A DNA stretch of 64,000 bases, from NCBI GenBank assembly GCA_026413225.1, contig CM048552.1, forward strand, positions 135,173,053-135,237,052, written 5' to 3'. Source of the DNA: Otis tarda. Lineage: Eukaryota; Chordata; Aves; Otidiformes; Otididae. Positions 59,501 through 64,000 of the stretch are shown here, piece after piece. The first letter of the stretch is position 1, and each line of letters starts with the position of its first letter. The notes beneath the pieces were generated by a model, which was not told the DNA's origin, did not search any database, and saw only the letters and a program-made list of their open reading frames with translations. The position numbers were made by a program, and so were the translations under genes.

Positions 59501-62500
59501 TCAGTTCCTCCTCTGACACTGTCTCTATTCTTGCCTCTTTAGCAAAGAGTCACTTTTGACTGGTAATGCAAGAAATGGCAGAAGCAGACCCATCCTGAAT
59601 CACTCAAGAACAACAGAAATTCACCTGGACATGAAAAAAGTGCACAACATGTCAAGAAATGCAGAAGTGTAAGACCACATAAAGAGGGTTACAGAAACAG
59701 AGGTCCTGATTCTCAGATTTCTTAGCACAACTGAAAAAAAAAAAACCTAAATGGATACAAACAGGAAAGTATGTATCTTGCAACTGCACAGAAGAATCAT
59801 AGGGAACATGCCTCCACACAATGTGAGAAGTGCAATATGTGCAAGAATAAATTGACTTATAAAGAACTATAATAAAAATTTACAATAAAATGCAAAGCAA
59901 GCATACAAGAAAAAAATGTGAGAAAAAATGAGCAAAACTATAAAAAGAGAATGATGGGGGAGTGGGGAGGGAATGATAGAGGGTAGATTTACATTAGACA
60001 TAAGGAAAAATTGTTTACACTGAGGGTGGTGGAACACTGGAACACTGGTTGCCCAGAGAGGTGGTAGATGCCCCATTCCTGGAAACATTCAAGGCCAGGT
60101 TGGACAGGGCTCTGAGTGAGCTGATCTGGTTGGAGATGTCCCTGCTCCTTGCAGGGGGGTTGGACTAGATGACCTTTAAAGGTCCTTTCCAACCCAAACG
60201 ACACTATGATTCTACAAACTGTGAGACTGGAGAAAACAAGGAGGTTAAAGAGAGGAGAAAAAAGCACATAGCATAGACACATAGTGGGAATGTCTGAACA
60301 AGGAACTAAGGCCTGTGGGCATAAATTCTGTTAAAAATTAAAGAAGTGGTGAGACAGTACAGTGTTACTTGTACATACACAAATTGGATTATAAATGTCT
60401 TACAGGAATTCACGTCACATTGCTAAGGAATCTGTGTAAAGTTAATTGAATTTAGAAGTTAGTTGTATCTGGTTAGAATTCCAATCTTCTTTGTTGCAAC
60501 TGCTTAGCTTAAATCAAGACAAATTAACATGTTTTACACACTAAAAAGATAGTGCCTGTTGGGGAATAAAGACTAAACGAAAAATGAAGGTAAAATACAT
60601 TGGCAGTTTTAACTCTCCATGCTTCTACTTGTCTAGCTGAATAAATATGACTACAATGATTTCCTCAAACAGTTTATATGCAGATGAGCGCCTTTCAAAG
60701 TGTGTCCAAGAATTCTACCTGATTATCAGATTATCATTTTTGTATCCAAATAAACTATTAACCTTGACATAAATTAATGGAAAAAGCCCACCATATTTAA
60801 ATGAACTACAGTTAATTTAAATTTTTCTATCCAAATAAACTGTTGATCTTGATAGAAACTGTTGGTCTTGACAGAAATATATGAGAAAACCCCCATATTT
60901 AAATGAACTGCAATATATTCTCTCTGCTCTATTTTTCAGACATAAGGATTATCAATGGATCATATGATAAAAAAAATCCTAATTTTATTCCCAAAATGAA
61001 GGAAAAGTCTCTAAGAGAGCTGTCTTCAATTATAGGAAGAAAAAAAACCCAACAGAAATAATTCATAATATTGTCTGTTATTATTTCAGTGTTTCTGTGT
61101 AATGTTTTGAAATAGCATGCAAATTCTCAACAGTATTAAAAATTAACTCAACTACCTGTCAAGCTACATAGCAGCAATTCACACCTCTCAGTTGCTACAC
61201 ATTATATTAAATTCAAGTTTCAAAATCTTAGCAGGGAAGGAAAATGAACAGTATGATTAAGCAGAGTCAACATTTTTCCATATGACAAAATAATCAAAAG
61301 AGCAAATCAAATGTACCAAATTAAGATAATCAAAATAGGAAAAAGTTGTGTTACAAATTAACATCAGAATAAGAAGCTTAATGTTCTGTGCATATTTAAC
61401 AAAAAAGGGAATGGAAAATATATACATGCTGTATCATAAAATTAACAATTGATATTGGATTAATGTAGCTTTTTGTGTTTGTTGTAACTCACTATTAGAT
61501 CTTTTCTTTCAATCTACCTTTAAGTATTAAAAGTTTGTAAAGTAGTCAAAATTAACAAATCTCTCCCTTAAATTCAATGATGAGAGCCATACCTTTTGAC
61601 ACATTTCCGCTTGAAGCTGCTTCTCTATTTCTTTTCTATAGTCATTAAGTTTTACTTCTAAAGATTCGTATTTCTGATGCTGGGGATAAGAGTCTGCAAA
61701 CTGTTCATCAATCAGCTGAAGCTTCTCAGCTATAAAAAAAAAGCAACATATCCATCATAATTTAAAAACAGTCATCATAGTTATCGTACCAAAGTTCCTG
61801 TAGGAACCTGTATCTCTGTAGGAAGTTCCTTAGTTTATTTACCTCAATAGGTAAATAAACTGCCACAGAAAGACCTGTGTGGTACAAAAGCAGAGGCAGC
61901 ACAGAAATGCCATTTATCAGCTTTGTGCCATACAACATATACCTAGGAGGAGGCACTTAGCTGTTTAGGCACTCTTTGTGGTATGACATAGTCATTCCTT
62001 CTCTTTATCATGGATGGACAATATTTTTTTTTTGCATGCAACTTTCAGGTTTTTTGTATTACTAATAGCATGCATATTGTAAGTCAAGAACTCCCAGTCT
62101 ATGCCTAACTTTCACTGAAACACTATCACAGAAAGAGAAGCGAGGCATGCATTTACAATTATGTTTTCCAGAACATATTCCAGCACATAACATTTACAGT
62201 CCATCTAAGATGTTATAGCTAAATGCCTAAAAAATATCTGAGTGATAAAAACGAAAAACAAAATCATAACAAGACTTTTGCCATATTTTAAGAAAGGTTA
62301 GAAAACCAATGTACTAGTAAAAGGTATGACCTTTACTTATTATTACTTTAGGTTGCATTTGAGTAAGTGATGAATTAATACCACTTATACAATGTATTAA
62401 TCCATACCATTCACCAATATGACAATTTTTGAGAGGACTTGATTTCAGAGGTTGCACTTACCAAGAGATCCTCTGTAAGGAGGCACTGAGGTTGTCTGAG

Positions 62501-64000
62501 TTTCTGTGTCACGGGTTTCCTTACTTAGATGATGCTCTGTAAGTCCGATTAAAATCTGCATAAGAAAACCTATCAAGATCCAATATGTTAGTTAATTCTG
62601 ATTTCATATCAAAATTGAATTTTGAGCTTGTAATTAACAAAGTCATTTTCACTACATAAGGAAACTAATTCAATTTATGGAAAGAACCAAGTATTTAAGT
62701 AAAAATCAATGCTAGTAAACTATCAAGATTTTTATTACAAGCATATTCCAGTCTCTCATTCTGCAAAAGCTGTCTTTTTACAACTTTTCCTTTCATCCAT
62801 TTCTCTTTGTCTCCTTGACTTCTAAGGTTATTTGAGAGAGCAGATTATTACTACTCTAATTATGAGGTCATTAGGCAACAGAGGTTTCTGAAGATCAAGC
62901 TACTTTAGACTATACAATATAGCTAGGTTTTATCAAGTAGACATAAGAATTATTTGTTATATAAAACAATGGAAAGTCAATTAAATCTTTTAACTAGTTT
63001 TTGAAGTACATTATGCAAGCTAATACAGTTATAAATACAAACCAAAATCTGGGCTTGCCAAAGTTAGCGTGAAAAGCTTCCAAACAGCGTCATATTTAAT
63101 ACCCGATTACTGACTTTTTTTTTGTATTTCTAATGTTCAAGCCATTTATTTTGTAGGTGCATGTTAACACTTAATCCATACTACAAACAGAAGTTGGATA
63201 ATGCTGAAATATAACATTCATCCTCCTGATGTACTGCAAGTTTCAAAATCTTACTGAATCCATATTATTCCATACCAACATACACTCCAGAAATTGGAGT
63301 TTCTATTGCTCACATCTTAATAAAAATTCAGCTAACACAATTATCCTTGTCTGCATCATGTATAAACATCTTGTACCTTTAGTCTCCTTCTGAGCTGCTG
63401 AAGTCTGTAAGAAATAAAAGATGTTTTAGCCAGTCTACTATTTAATCACAACTGCAATTTAAGCTTATTTTCAAAATCAAAACAACTTTACCAGTGATTT
63501 GTAAAGACTGGATTTTGGATTGATCCTCATTAATTGAAGAAGATCTTGCATAGTCCACAGCTTTGCGGGAAAAAAAAAATCTAAGTTAGAAAAGGTTAAC
63601 TACTTTAAAAATATTTCAAATATATCATAGGCACTATTTTACAGTTGTAGAATGTTTTCCATTCAAGAAAGATCTATTTACCAACTTGTAAAACCATTTT
63701 CAGAGCCCTGCACTCCTAGTACTACATTTAATTATCTCCATTACCCAAGACATGCAGCAGACAGCATGTAGTTTCATGACCAACTGAAGCTGTGAAAAGA
63801 TAGTTTTGTTTCCTCCCCACTCTGTGCACATGCTCTAGCTACCTTCCTTGCCTCTTGATTTATTATATAAATCAGATGAGCTCATCAACTCAAATGATGA
63901 TTAACTACTCACCAAGTCAAAAAATTAATTTTCAGTTAGAAATAACTTCACCCTATCACATACTCATAGAGGAGAAACAAAGAGAGGGGAAGGACTGCCC
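32497..64000 (-). CDS. OFD1: OFD1, centriole and centriolar-satellite coiled-coil protein (spliced, exons 4-23)
   Basis: Twenty exons on the - strand join in frame into 2748 coding bases (915 residues plus TGA). They start at the human codon-105 region ([10 protein letters not shown]) and end [12 protein letters not shown]1 sits at centriole distal ends and centriolar satellites, limits centriole length and is needed for cilium formation; human mutations cause oral-facial-digital and Joubert-type ciliopathies. The sequence is dominated by coiled coil (Glu/Lys/Gln/Leu heptads) from exon 7 to exon 15. A Ser/Pro-rich linker follows in exons 16-19, then a highly charged coil in exon 20 and an acidic C-terminus. 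Exon sizes equal those I remember for human in most cases (69, 137, 174, 107, 120, 74, 92, 190, 131, 112, 101). The N-terminal LisH part, exons 1-3, is outside the window to the right. No frameshift or stop was found. Confidence 0.96.
32543..33539 (-). other. OFD1: OFD1 intron 22
   Basis: 1.0 kb of intron between exons 22 and 23. No repeats or exons recognised. Confidence 0.75.
33540..33610 (-). CDS. OFD1: OFD1 exon 22
   Basis: 71 bp. Acceptor ttggttgccag, donor gacag|gtaaga. It reads [20 protein letters not shown], then KDD, and ends in phase 2. It aligns to the human stretch remembered as [20 protein letters not shown]. Acidic and Ser-rich. Confidence 0.9.
33611..34268 (-). other. OFD1: OFD1 intron 21
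   Basis: 0.66 kb of AT-rich intron, no exon recognised. Confidence 0.75.
34269..34439 (-). CDS. OFD1: OFD1 exon 21
   Basis: 171 bp, 57 codons, phase 0 at both ends. Acceptor gtcttaaag, donor aacaag|gtgatt. It begins [18 protein letters not shown] and ends [20 protein letters not shown], then K. The NPLEKYM-IIQQ motif is shared with human OFD1. This is the region of the human C-terminal truncations linked to Joubert-type disease. If the donor is not used, translation runs 12 codons into the intron and stops. Confidence 0.95.
34440..35369 (-). other. OFD1: OFD1 intron 20
   Basis: 0.93 kb of intron, no repeats or exons recognised. Confidence 0.75.
35370..35521 (-). CDS. OFD1: OFD1 exon 20: charged coiled coil
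   Basis: 152 bp. Acceptor tttttcgcag, donor aaagag|gtggtg, which is weaker than the others. After completing Thr it reads [40 protein letters not shown] and [10 protein letters not shown]. An almost purely Glu/Arg/Lys/Gln helix, predicted to be a long coiled coil or single helix. It matches the human QIEEQ...REERR region. Retention of the next intron adds VVHF and a stop. Confidence 0.95.
35522..36547 (-). other. OFD1: OFD1 intron 19
   Basis: 1.0 kb of AT-rich intron, no recognised exon. Confidence 0.75.
36548..36667 (-). CDS. OFD1: OFD1 exon 19: low-complexity linker
   Basis: 120 bp. Acceptor atttcttctccag, donor ttaa|gtgagt. It reads [40 protein letters not shown], with a split codon at each end. 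It corresponds to the human stretch with GNMPRQLE and AAAAAVP. It is poorly conserved, and the assignment rests on position, phase and the G-D/N-I/M-P match. Confidence 0.87.
   Translation of the reverse strand: MRGTFQSSVKVMPCIHLGTSSMETMSQPLCQQQPLRRRT
36668..40203 (-). other. OFD1: OFD1 intron 18 (3.5 kb)
   Basis: AT-rich intron. An AT-only stretch with a repeated ATAATATAA pattern lies at 37991-38026. No transposon or exon recognised. Confidence 0.7.
37991..38026. repeat. AT-rich low-complexity repeat
   Basis: Repeated AATATAATATAAC words, four to five imperfect units. Confidence 0.7.
40204..40304 (-). CDS. OFD1: OFD1 exon 18
   Basis: 101 bp, the same size as the human exon in my recollection. 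Acceptor ttctttcag, donor gaat|gtacgt. It reads [20 protein letters not shown] then [13 protein letters not shown]. It corresponds to the human RRQTELQDKSEFSDVDKL region. Confidence 0.92.
40305..45200 (-). other. OFD1: OFD1 intron 17 (4.9 kb)
   Basis: The largest OFD1 intron in the window. It contains a T16A12 self-complementary tract at 44823-44850. No exon or clear transposon recognised. Confidence 0.7.
44823..44850. repeat. T16A12 self-complementary tract
   Basis: Sixteen T directly followed by twelve A. It could form a hairpin or cruciform. A similar T12A7 tract is at 50151-50169. Confidence 0.85.
45201..45333 (-). CDS. OFD1: OFD1 exon 17: Ser-rich linker
   Basis: 133 bp. Acceptor tttatctgcag, donor atcag|gtaacg. 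After completing Asp it reads [20 protein letters not shown], then [20 protein letters not shown], then RKI. Disordered, Ser-rich segment. It aligns by order and phase to the human [21 protein letters not shown] region. Low sequence conservation. Confidence 0.9.
46025..46042. repeat. Perfect 18-bp palindrome
   Basis: CCTGTGCAGCTGCACAGG equals its own reverse complement, with a CAGCTG E-box at the centre. Flanks are not symmetric. Confidence 0.9.
48085..48560 (-). mobile_element. Probable ancient CR1/L3-type LINE relic (antisense)
   Basis: On + the words run in the order of the complement of old amniote CR1/L3 elements: atgaattccacaagttact, then gaaaaagtacttccttctc, then ttgagttagggtgacaagaattgca, then tcttttctg...cttgcttttctgagta. 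Highly diverged, without preserved ends or frame. Based on remembered consensus only. Confidence 0.5.
49106..49717 (-). CDS. OFD1: OFD1 exon 16: long linker exon with PKA-type site
   Basis: 612 bp, the largest exon (human 606 in my recollection). Acceptor ttatcatttag, donor gatg|gtaggt. It starts [21 protein letters not shown] short coil follows ([20 protein letters not shown], then [19 protein letters not shown]), then a Ser/Pro/Arg-rich disordered part. It ends [20 protein letters not shown], then [17 protein letters not shown] is shared with human OFD1 and holds an RRLS consensus for protein kinase A. The open frame runs past both exon ends into intron (48963-49796), so frame alone overstates the exon. 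Confidence 0.96.
49718..51164 (-). other. OFD1: OFD1 intron 15
   Basis: 1.45 kb of AT-rich intron with a T12A7 tract at 50151-50169. No exon or transposon recognised. Confidence 0.75.
51165..51276 (-). CDS. OFD1: OFD1 exon 15: coiled coil
   Basis: 112 bp, the human size in my recollection. Acceptor gatctcctgtag, donor ggcag|gtttgt. It reads [20 protein letters not shown], then [17 protein letters not shown]. Heptad pattern of Leu and Val. It aligns to the human AQLKAQILGYKASVK...LKLQLKQTQT stretch. Confidence 0.95.
51277..51658 (-). other. OFD1: OFD1 intron 14
   Basis: 382 bp of intron with an A-rich run at about 51293-51304. Nothing else seen. Confidence 0.8.
51659..51789 (-). CDS. OFD1: OFD1 exon 14: coiled coil
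   Basis: 131 bp. Acceptor tttctgggtag, donor gtgag|gtaaat. With one base from exon 13 it reads [20 protein letters not shown], then [20 protein letters not shown], then LQSE. A competing AG two bases in (tag|ag) would break the frame. It aligns to human RLAQPAPEL...HEEFESCRQALHKQLQ. Confidence 0.94.
51790..52730 (-). other. OFD1: OFD1 intron 13 with CR1 copy
   Basis: 0.94 kb of intron. It contains a CR1 3' end, in the same orientation as OFD1, at 52229-52495. The remainder is AT-rich. Confidence 0.8.
52229..52495 (-). mobile_element. CR1 LINE 3' end (- strand)
   Basis: About 267 bp. On + it starts AGAATCATAGAATAGTTTGG and runs through TCATCTAGTCCAACCCCCC, CAACCTGGCCTTGAATGTTT and CCTGTTCCAGTGTTCCACC. 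It ends near TACCCCTCGCCCTATCAC. This is the complement of the CR1 3' UTR, well preserved, 5'-truncated. It is nearly the reverse complement of the copy at 59980-60215. Confidence 0.95.
52731..52920 (-). CDS. OFD1: OFD1 exon 13: conserved coiled coil
   Basis: 190 bp, the human size in my recollection. Acceptor ttccttgcag, donor agaca|gtaagt. It reads [40 protein letters not shown] and [20 protein letters not shown], then LRD. The [14 protein letters not shown] block is close to identical in human. Long heptad stretch. Confidence 0.97.
52921..53050 (-). other. OFD1: OFD1 intron 12 (130 bp)
   Basis: Short intron, T-rich on the + strand near its centre. Nothing else seen. Confidence 0.85.
53051..53142 (-). 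CDS. OFD1: OFD1 exon 12: coiled coil
   Basis: 92 bp. Acceptor cctccctgcag, donor cttgag|gtaatt. It reads [20 protein letters not shown] then [11 protein letters not shown]. It aligns to human [20 protein letters not shown]. Confidence 0.96.
53143..53849 (-). other. OFD1: OFD1 intron 11
   Basis: 0.7 kb of intron with an imperfect direct duplication (CTCCTTCAAAATTAAGTAAATC near 53292 and CTCCTTTGGAATTAAGTAAATC near 53350) separated by a TACATATACATATGCATACATA stretch. Confidence 0.75.
53290..53375. repeat. Imperfect direct duplication around TACATA repeats
   Basis: Two copies of a motif of about 22 bp (ACTCCTT..AATTAAGTAAATC) 58 bp apart, with low-complexity TACATA sequence between them. Confidence 0.7.
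53850..53923 (-). CDS. OFD1: OFD1 exon 11: coiled coil
   Basis: 74 bp, the human size in my recollection. Acceptor tttttacttccag, donor taaag|gtaacc. It completes Lys, then reads [20 protein letters not shown], then KKNK. It aligns to human [20 protein letters not shown]. Contains an A10 run in the coding strand (DEKKNK codons). Confidence 0.95.
54056..54960 (-). mobile_element. Old diverged CR1 LINE (antisense, about 0.9 kb)
   Basis: On + it follows the complement of a CR1 from its 3' end inward. In order: GTTGGAAAGGGCCC...TCATTCAACTACCTGCTCAA; then GAACCCAAACCTGGGCACGGC; then GGGATAACCACTTCCCTCACT; then GTGCTGCTGGCTCATAGTCAAC; then GAAGGTGTTGAACAG with ACTGGCCCCAAGGGTTCTC, the complement of the GPILFNIF region. 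Many substitutions and short deletions, no intact frame. Clearly older than the copies at 52.2 and 60.0 kb. Confidence 0.85.
55109..55132 (+). repeat. A24 run
   Basis: Twenty-four A after ACAGAAAT. Poly-T in the OFD1 transcript sense. Confidence 0.9.
56401..56520 (-). CDS. OFD1: OFD1 exon 10: coiled coil
   Basis: 120 bp, the human size in my recollection. Acceptor ggatatttcag, donor ttaaa|gtaaat. It completes Val, then reads [20 protein letters not shown], then [19 protein letters not shown]. It aligns to human [20 protein letters not shown]. Confidence 0.96.
56521..57426 (-). other. OFD1: OFD1 intron 9 with A25 run
   Basis: 0.9 kb of intron. It contains an A25 run at 56847-56871 (on +) and shorter A/C-rich low complexity near 57017-57052. 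Confidence 0.8.
56847..56871 (+). repeat. A25 run
   Basis: Twenty-five A between tcgttt and ggttttg. Low complexity. Confidence 0.9.
57427..57533 (-). CDS. OFD1: OFD1 exon 9: coiled coil
   Basis: 107 bp, the human size in my recollection. Acceptor tttatgattcag, donor gaagt|gtaagt. It reads [20 protein letters not shown] then [15 protein letters not shown]. It aligns to human [20 protein letters not shown]. Confidence 0.96.
57534..59002 (-). other. OFD1: OFD1 intron 8
   Basis: 1.5 kb of AT-rich intron. It has an (ATA)n run at about 58679-58695 inside A/C-rich low-complexity sequence (58650-58745). No exon recognised. Confidence 0.75.
58650..58745. repeat. A/C-rich low complexity with (ATA)n
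   Basis: AACAAAC and CAAAACAAAA words around an (ATA)5 run. Confidence 0.7.
59003..59176 (-). CDS. OFD1: OFD1 exon 8: coiled coil
   Basis: 174 bp, 58 codons, phase 0 at both ends (human size in my recollection). Acceptor tttatgtaaaag, donor caagag|gtaaag. It reads [40 protein letters not shown] and [18 protein letters not shown]. The AKSEALI-REK core is shared with human. Confidence 0.95.
59980..60215 (+). mobile_element. CR1 LINE 3' end (+ strand)
   Basis: About 236 bp from GGGTAGATTTACATTAGACA through GTTGCCCAGAGAGGTGG, ATTCAAGGCCAGGTTGGAC and CTCCTTGCAGGGGGGTTGG. It ends CACTATGATTCTAC, with the CR1 3' terminal ATTCTA signature. Well preserved, opposite in orientation to OFD1 and to the copy at 52229-52495. 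Confidence 0.96.
60736..60918. repeat. Imperfect tandem duplication, unit about 85 bp
   Basis: Unit 1 starts ATTTTTGTATCCAAATAAAC at 60736, unit 2 starts ATTTTTCTATCCAAATAAAC at 60821. Both contain CCATATTTAAATGAACT further on. Unit 2 carries an extra stretch of about 19 bp that repeats its own AACTGTTGATCTTGATAGA as AACTGTTGGTCTTGACAGA. Confidence 0.88.
61593..61729 (-). CDS. OFD1: OFD1 exon 7
   Basis: 137 bp, the human size in my recollection. Acceptor ttttttatag, donor caaaag|gtatgg. It completes Ala, then reads [40 protein letters not shown] and EMCQK. Very close to human EKLQLIDDQFADAYPQ...[22 protein letters not shown]. Start of the long coiled-coil part. Confidence 0.97.
61730..62461 (-). 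other. OFD1: OFD1 intron 6
   Basis: 0.73 kb of AT-rich intron. It contains an imperfect local repeat of GTTCCT(G)TAGGAA type at about 61794-61830. No exon recognised. Confidence 0.75.
62462..62569 (-). CDS. OFD1: OFD1 exon 6
   Basis: 108 bp. Acceptor gatcttgatag, donor tcttg|gtaagt. With one base from exon 5 it reads [20 protein letters not shown], then [16 protein letters not shown]. It aligns to human GFLMHFLKELAEYHQAKES...METQTSS. A second AG 14 bases in (cttatgcag) has a better pyrimidine tract but would shift the frame. The upstream AG is supported by frame, homology and a CTAAC branch-like word. Confidence 0.9.
62570..63376 (-). other. OFD1: OFD1 intron 5
   Basis: 0.8 kb of AT-rich intron, nothing recognised. 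Confidence 0.75.
63377..63404 (-). CDS. OFD1: OFD1 exon 5 (28-bp microexon)
   Basis: 28 bp between acceptor tttcttacag and donor aaag|gtacaa. It reads TSAAQKETK plus the first base of Gly. It matches position and charge of human SGSDKENQKG. It ends in phase 1, so skipping it would break the frame. Confidence 0.88.
63492..63560 (-). CDS. OFD1: OFD1 exon 4
   Basis: 69 bp, phase 0 at both ends (human size in my recollection). Acceptor tcccgcaaag, donor tcactg|gtaaag. It reads [20 protein letters not shown] then KSL. Near-identical to human [23 protein letters not shown]. First coding exon visible in the window. Confidence 0.95.
63561..64000 (-). other. OFD1: OFD1 intron 3 (part)
   Basis: 440 bp of intron at the window edge. 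No exon recognised. Exons 1-3 and the promoter lie beyond. Confidence 0.65.

Larger units (their letters stand above)
59177..61592 (-). other. OFD1: OFD1 intron 7 with CR1 and tandem duplication
   Basis: 2.4 kb of intron. It contains a CR1 3' end on + (59980-60215) and an imperfect tandem duplication (60736-60918). Remainder AT-rich. Confidence 0.8.

Noticed and set aside
1-64000. CRISPR arrays, tRNA, rRNA, bacterial operons or prophage
   Set aside because: No regularly spaced repeats, cloverleaf genes or prokaryotic features were seen. The window is ordinary vertebrate genic DNA.

Overview
The window is a piece of a bird genome. It is AT-rich, has long introns with GT/AG splice sites, and carries several copies of CR1, the dominant LINE of birds. 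Two conserved vertebrate genes lie tail to tail: GPM6B on the + strand (left half) and OFD1 on the - strand (right half). This order and orientation match the human Xp22 neighbourhood as I remember it. There are no prokaryotic features.

Layout. Positions 1-31.9 kb hold the 3' part of GPM6B, a four-pass membrane proteolipid of the PLP/DM20/M6 family. It shows a 120-bp cassette exon at 6346-6465, common exons at 17275, 21126, 24509, 26568 and 26953, and two alternative terminal exons at 27714 and 29342. The terminal exons encode different fourth membrane segments and tails, each followed by its own polyadenylation signals. The first coding exon lies upstream of the window. Positions 32.3-64 kb hold exons 4-23 (human-style numbering) of OFD1, a coiled-coil centriole and centriolar-satellite protein needed for primary cilia. 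All 20 exons join in frame into 915 residues plus a stop. Exons 1-3, with the LisH domain, lie to the right of the window.

Repeats. There is a CR1 reverse-transcriptase relic at 17.6-18.3 kb, a CR1 3'-end scrap at 22.9 kb, two well-preserved CR1 3' ends in opposite orientation at 52.2 and 60.0 kb, an old antisense CR1 of about 0.9 kb at 54.1-55.0 kb, and a likely ancient CR1/L3-type relic at 48.1-48.6 kb. Smaller features are a G18 run, long A and T runs, an 18-bp perfect palindrome and an 85-bp imperfect tandem duplication.

I see no wholly new system. The points most worth following up are the alternative-splicing layout of GPM6B, the inverted CR1 pair that brackets OFD1 exons 8-13 (a possible circular-RNA or exon-skipping arrangement), the close convergent 3' ends, and a CpG-enriched intronic patch near 15-16.4 kb that could be an internal GPM6B promoter. 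Exon borders were set by hand from splice consensus, reading frame and remembered human homologues. No alignment was run.
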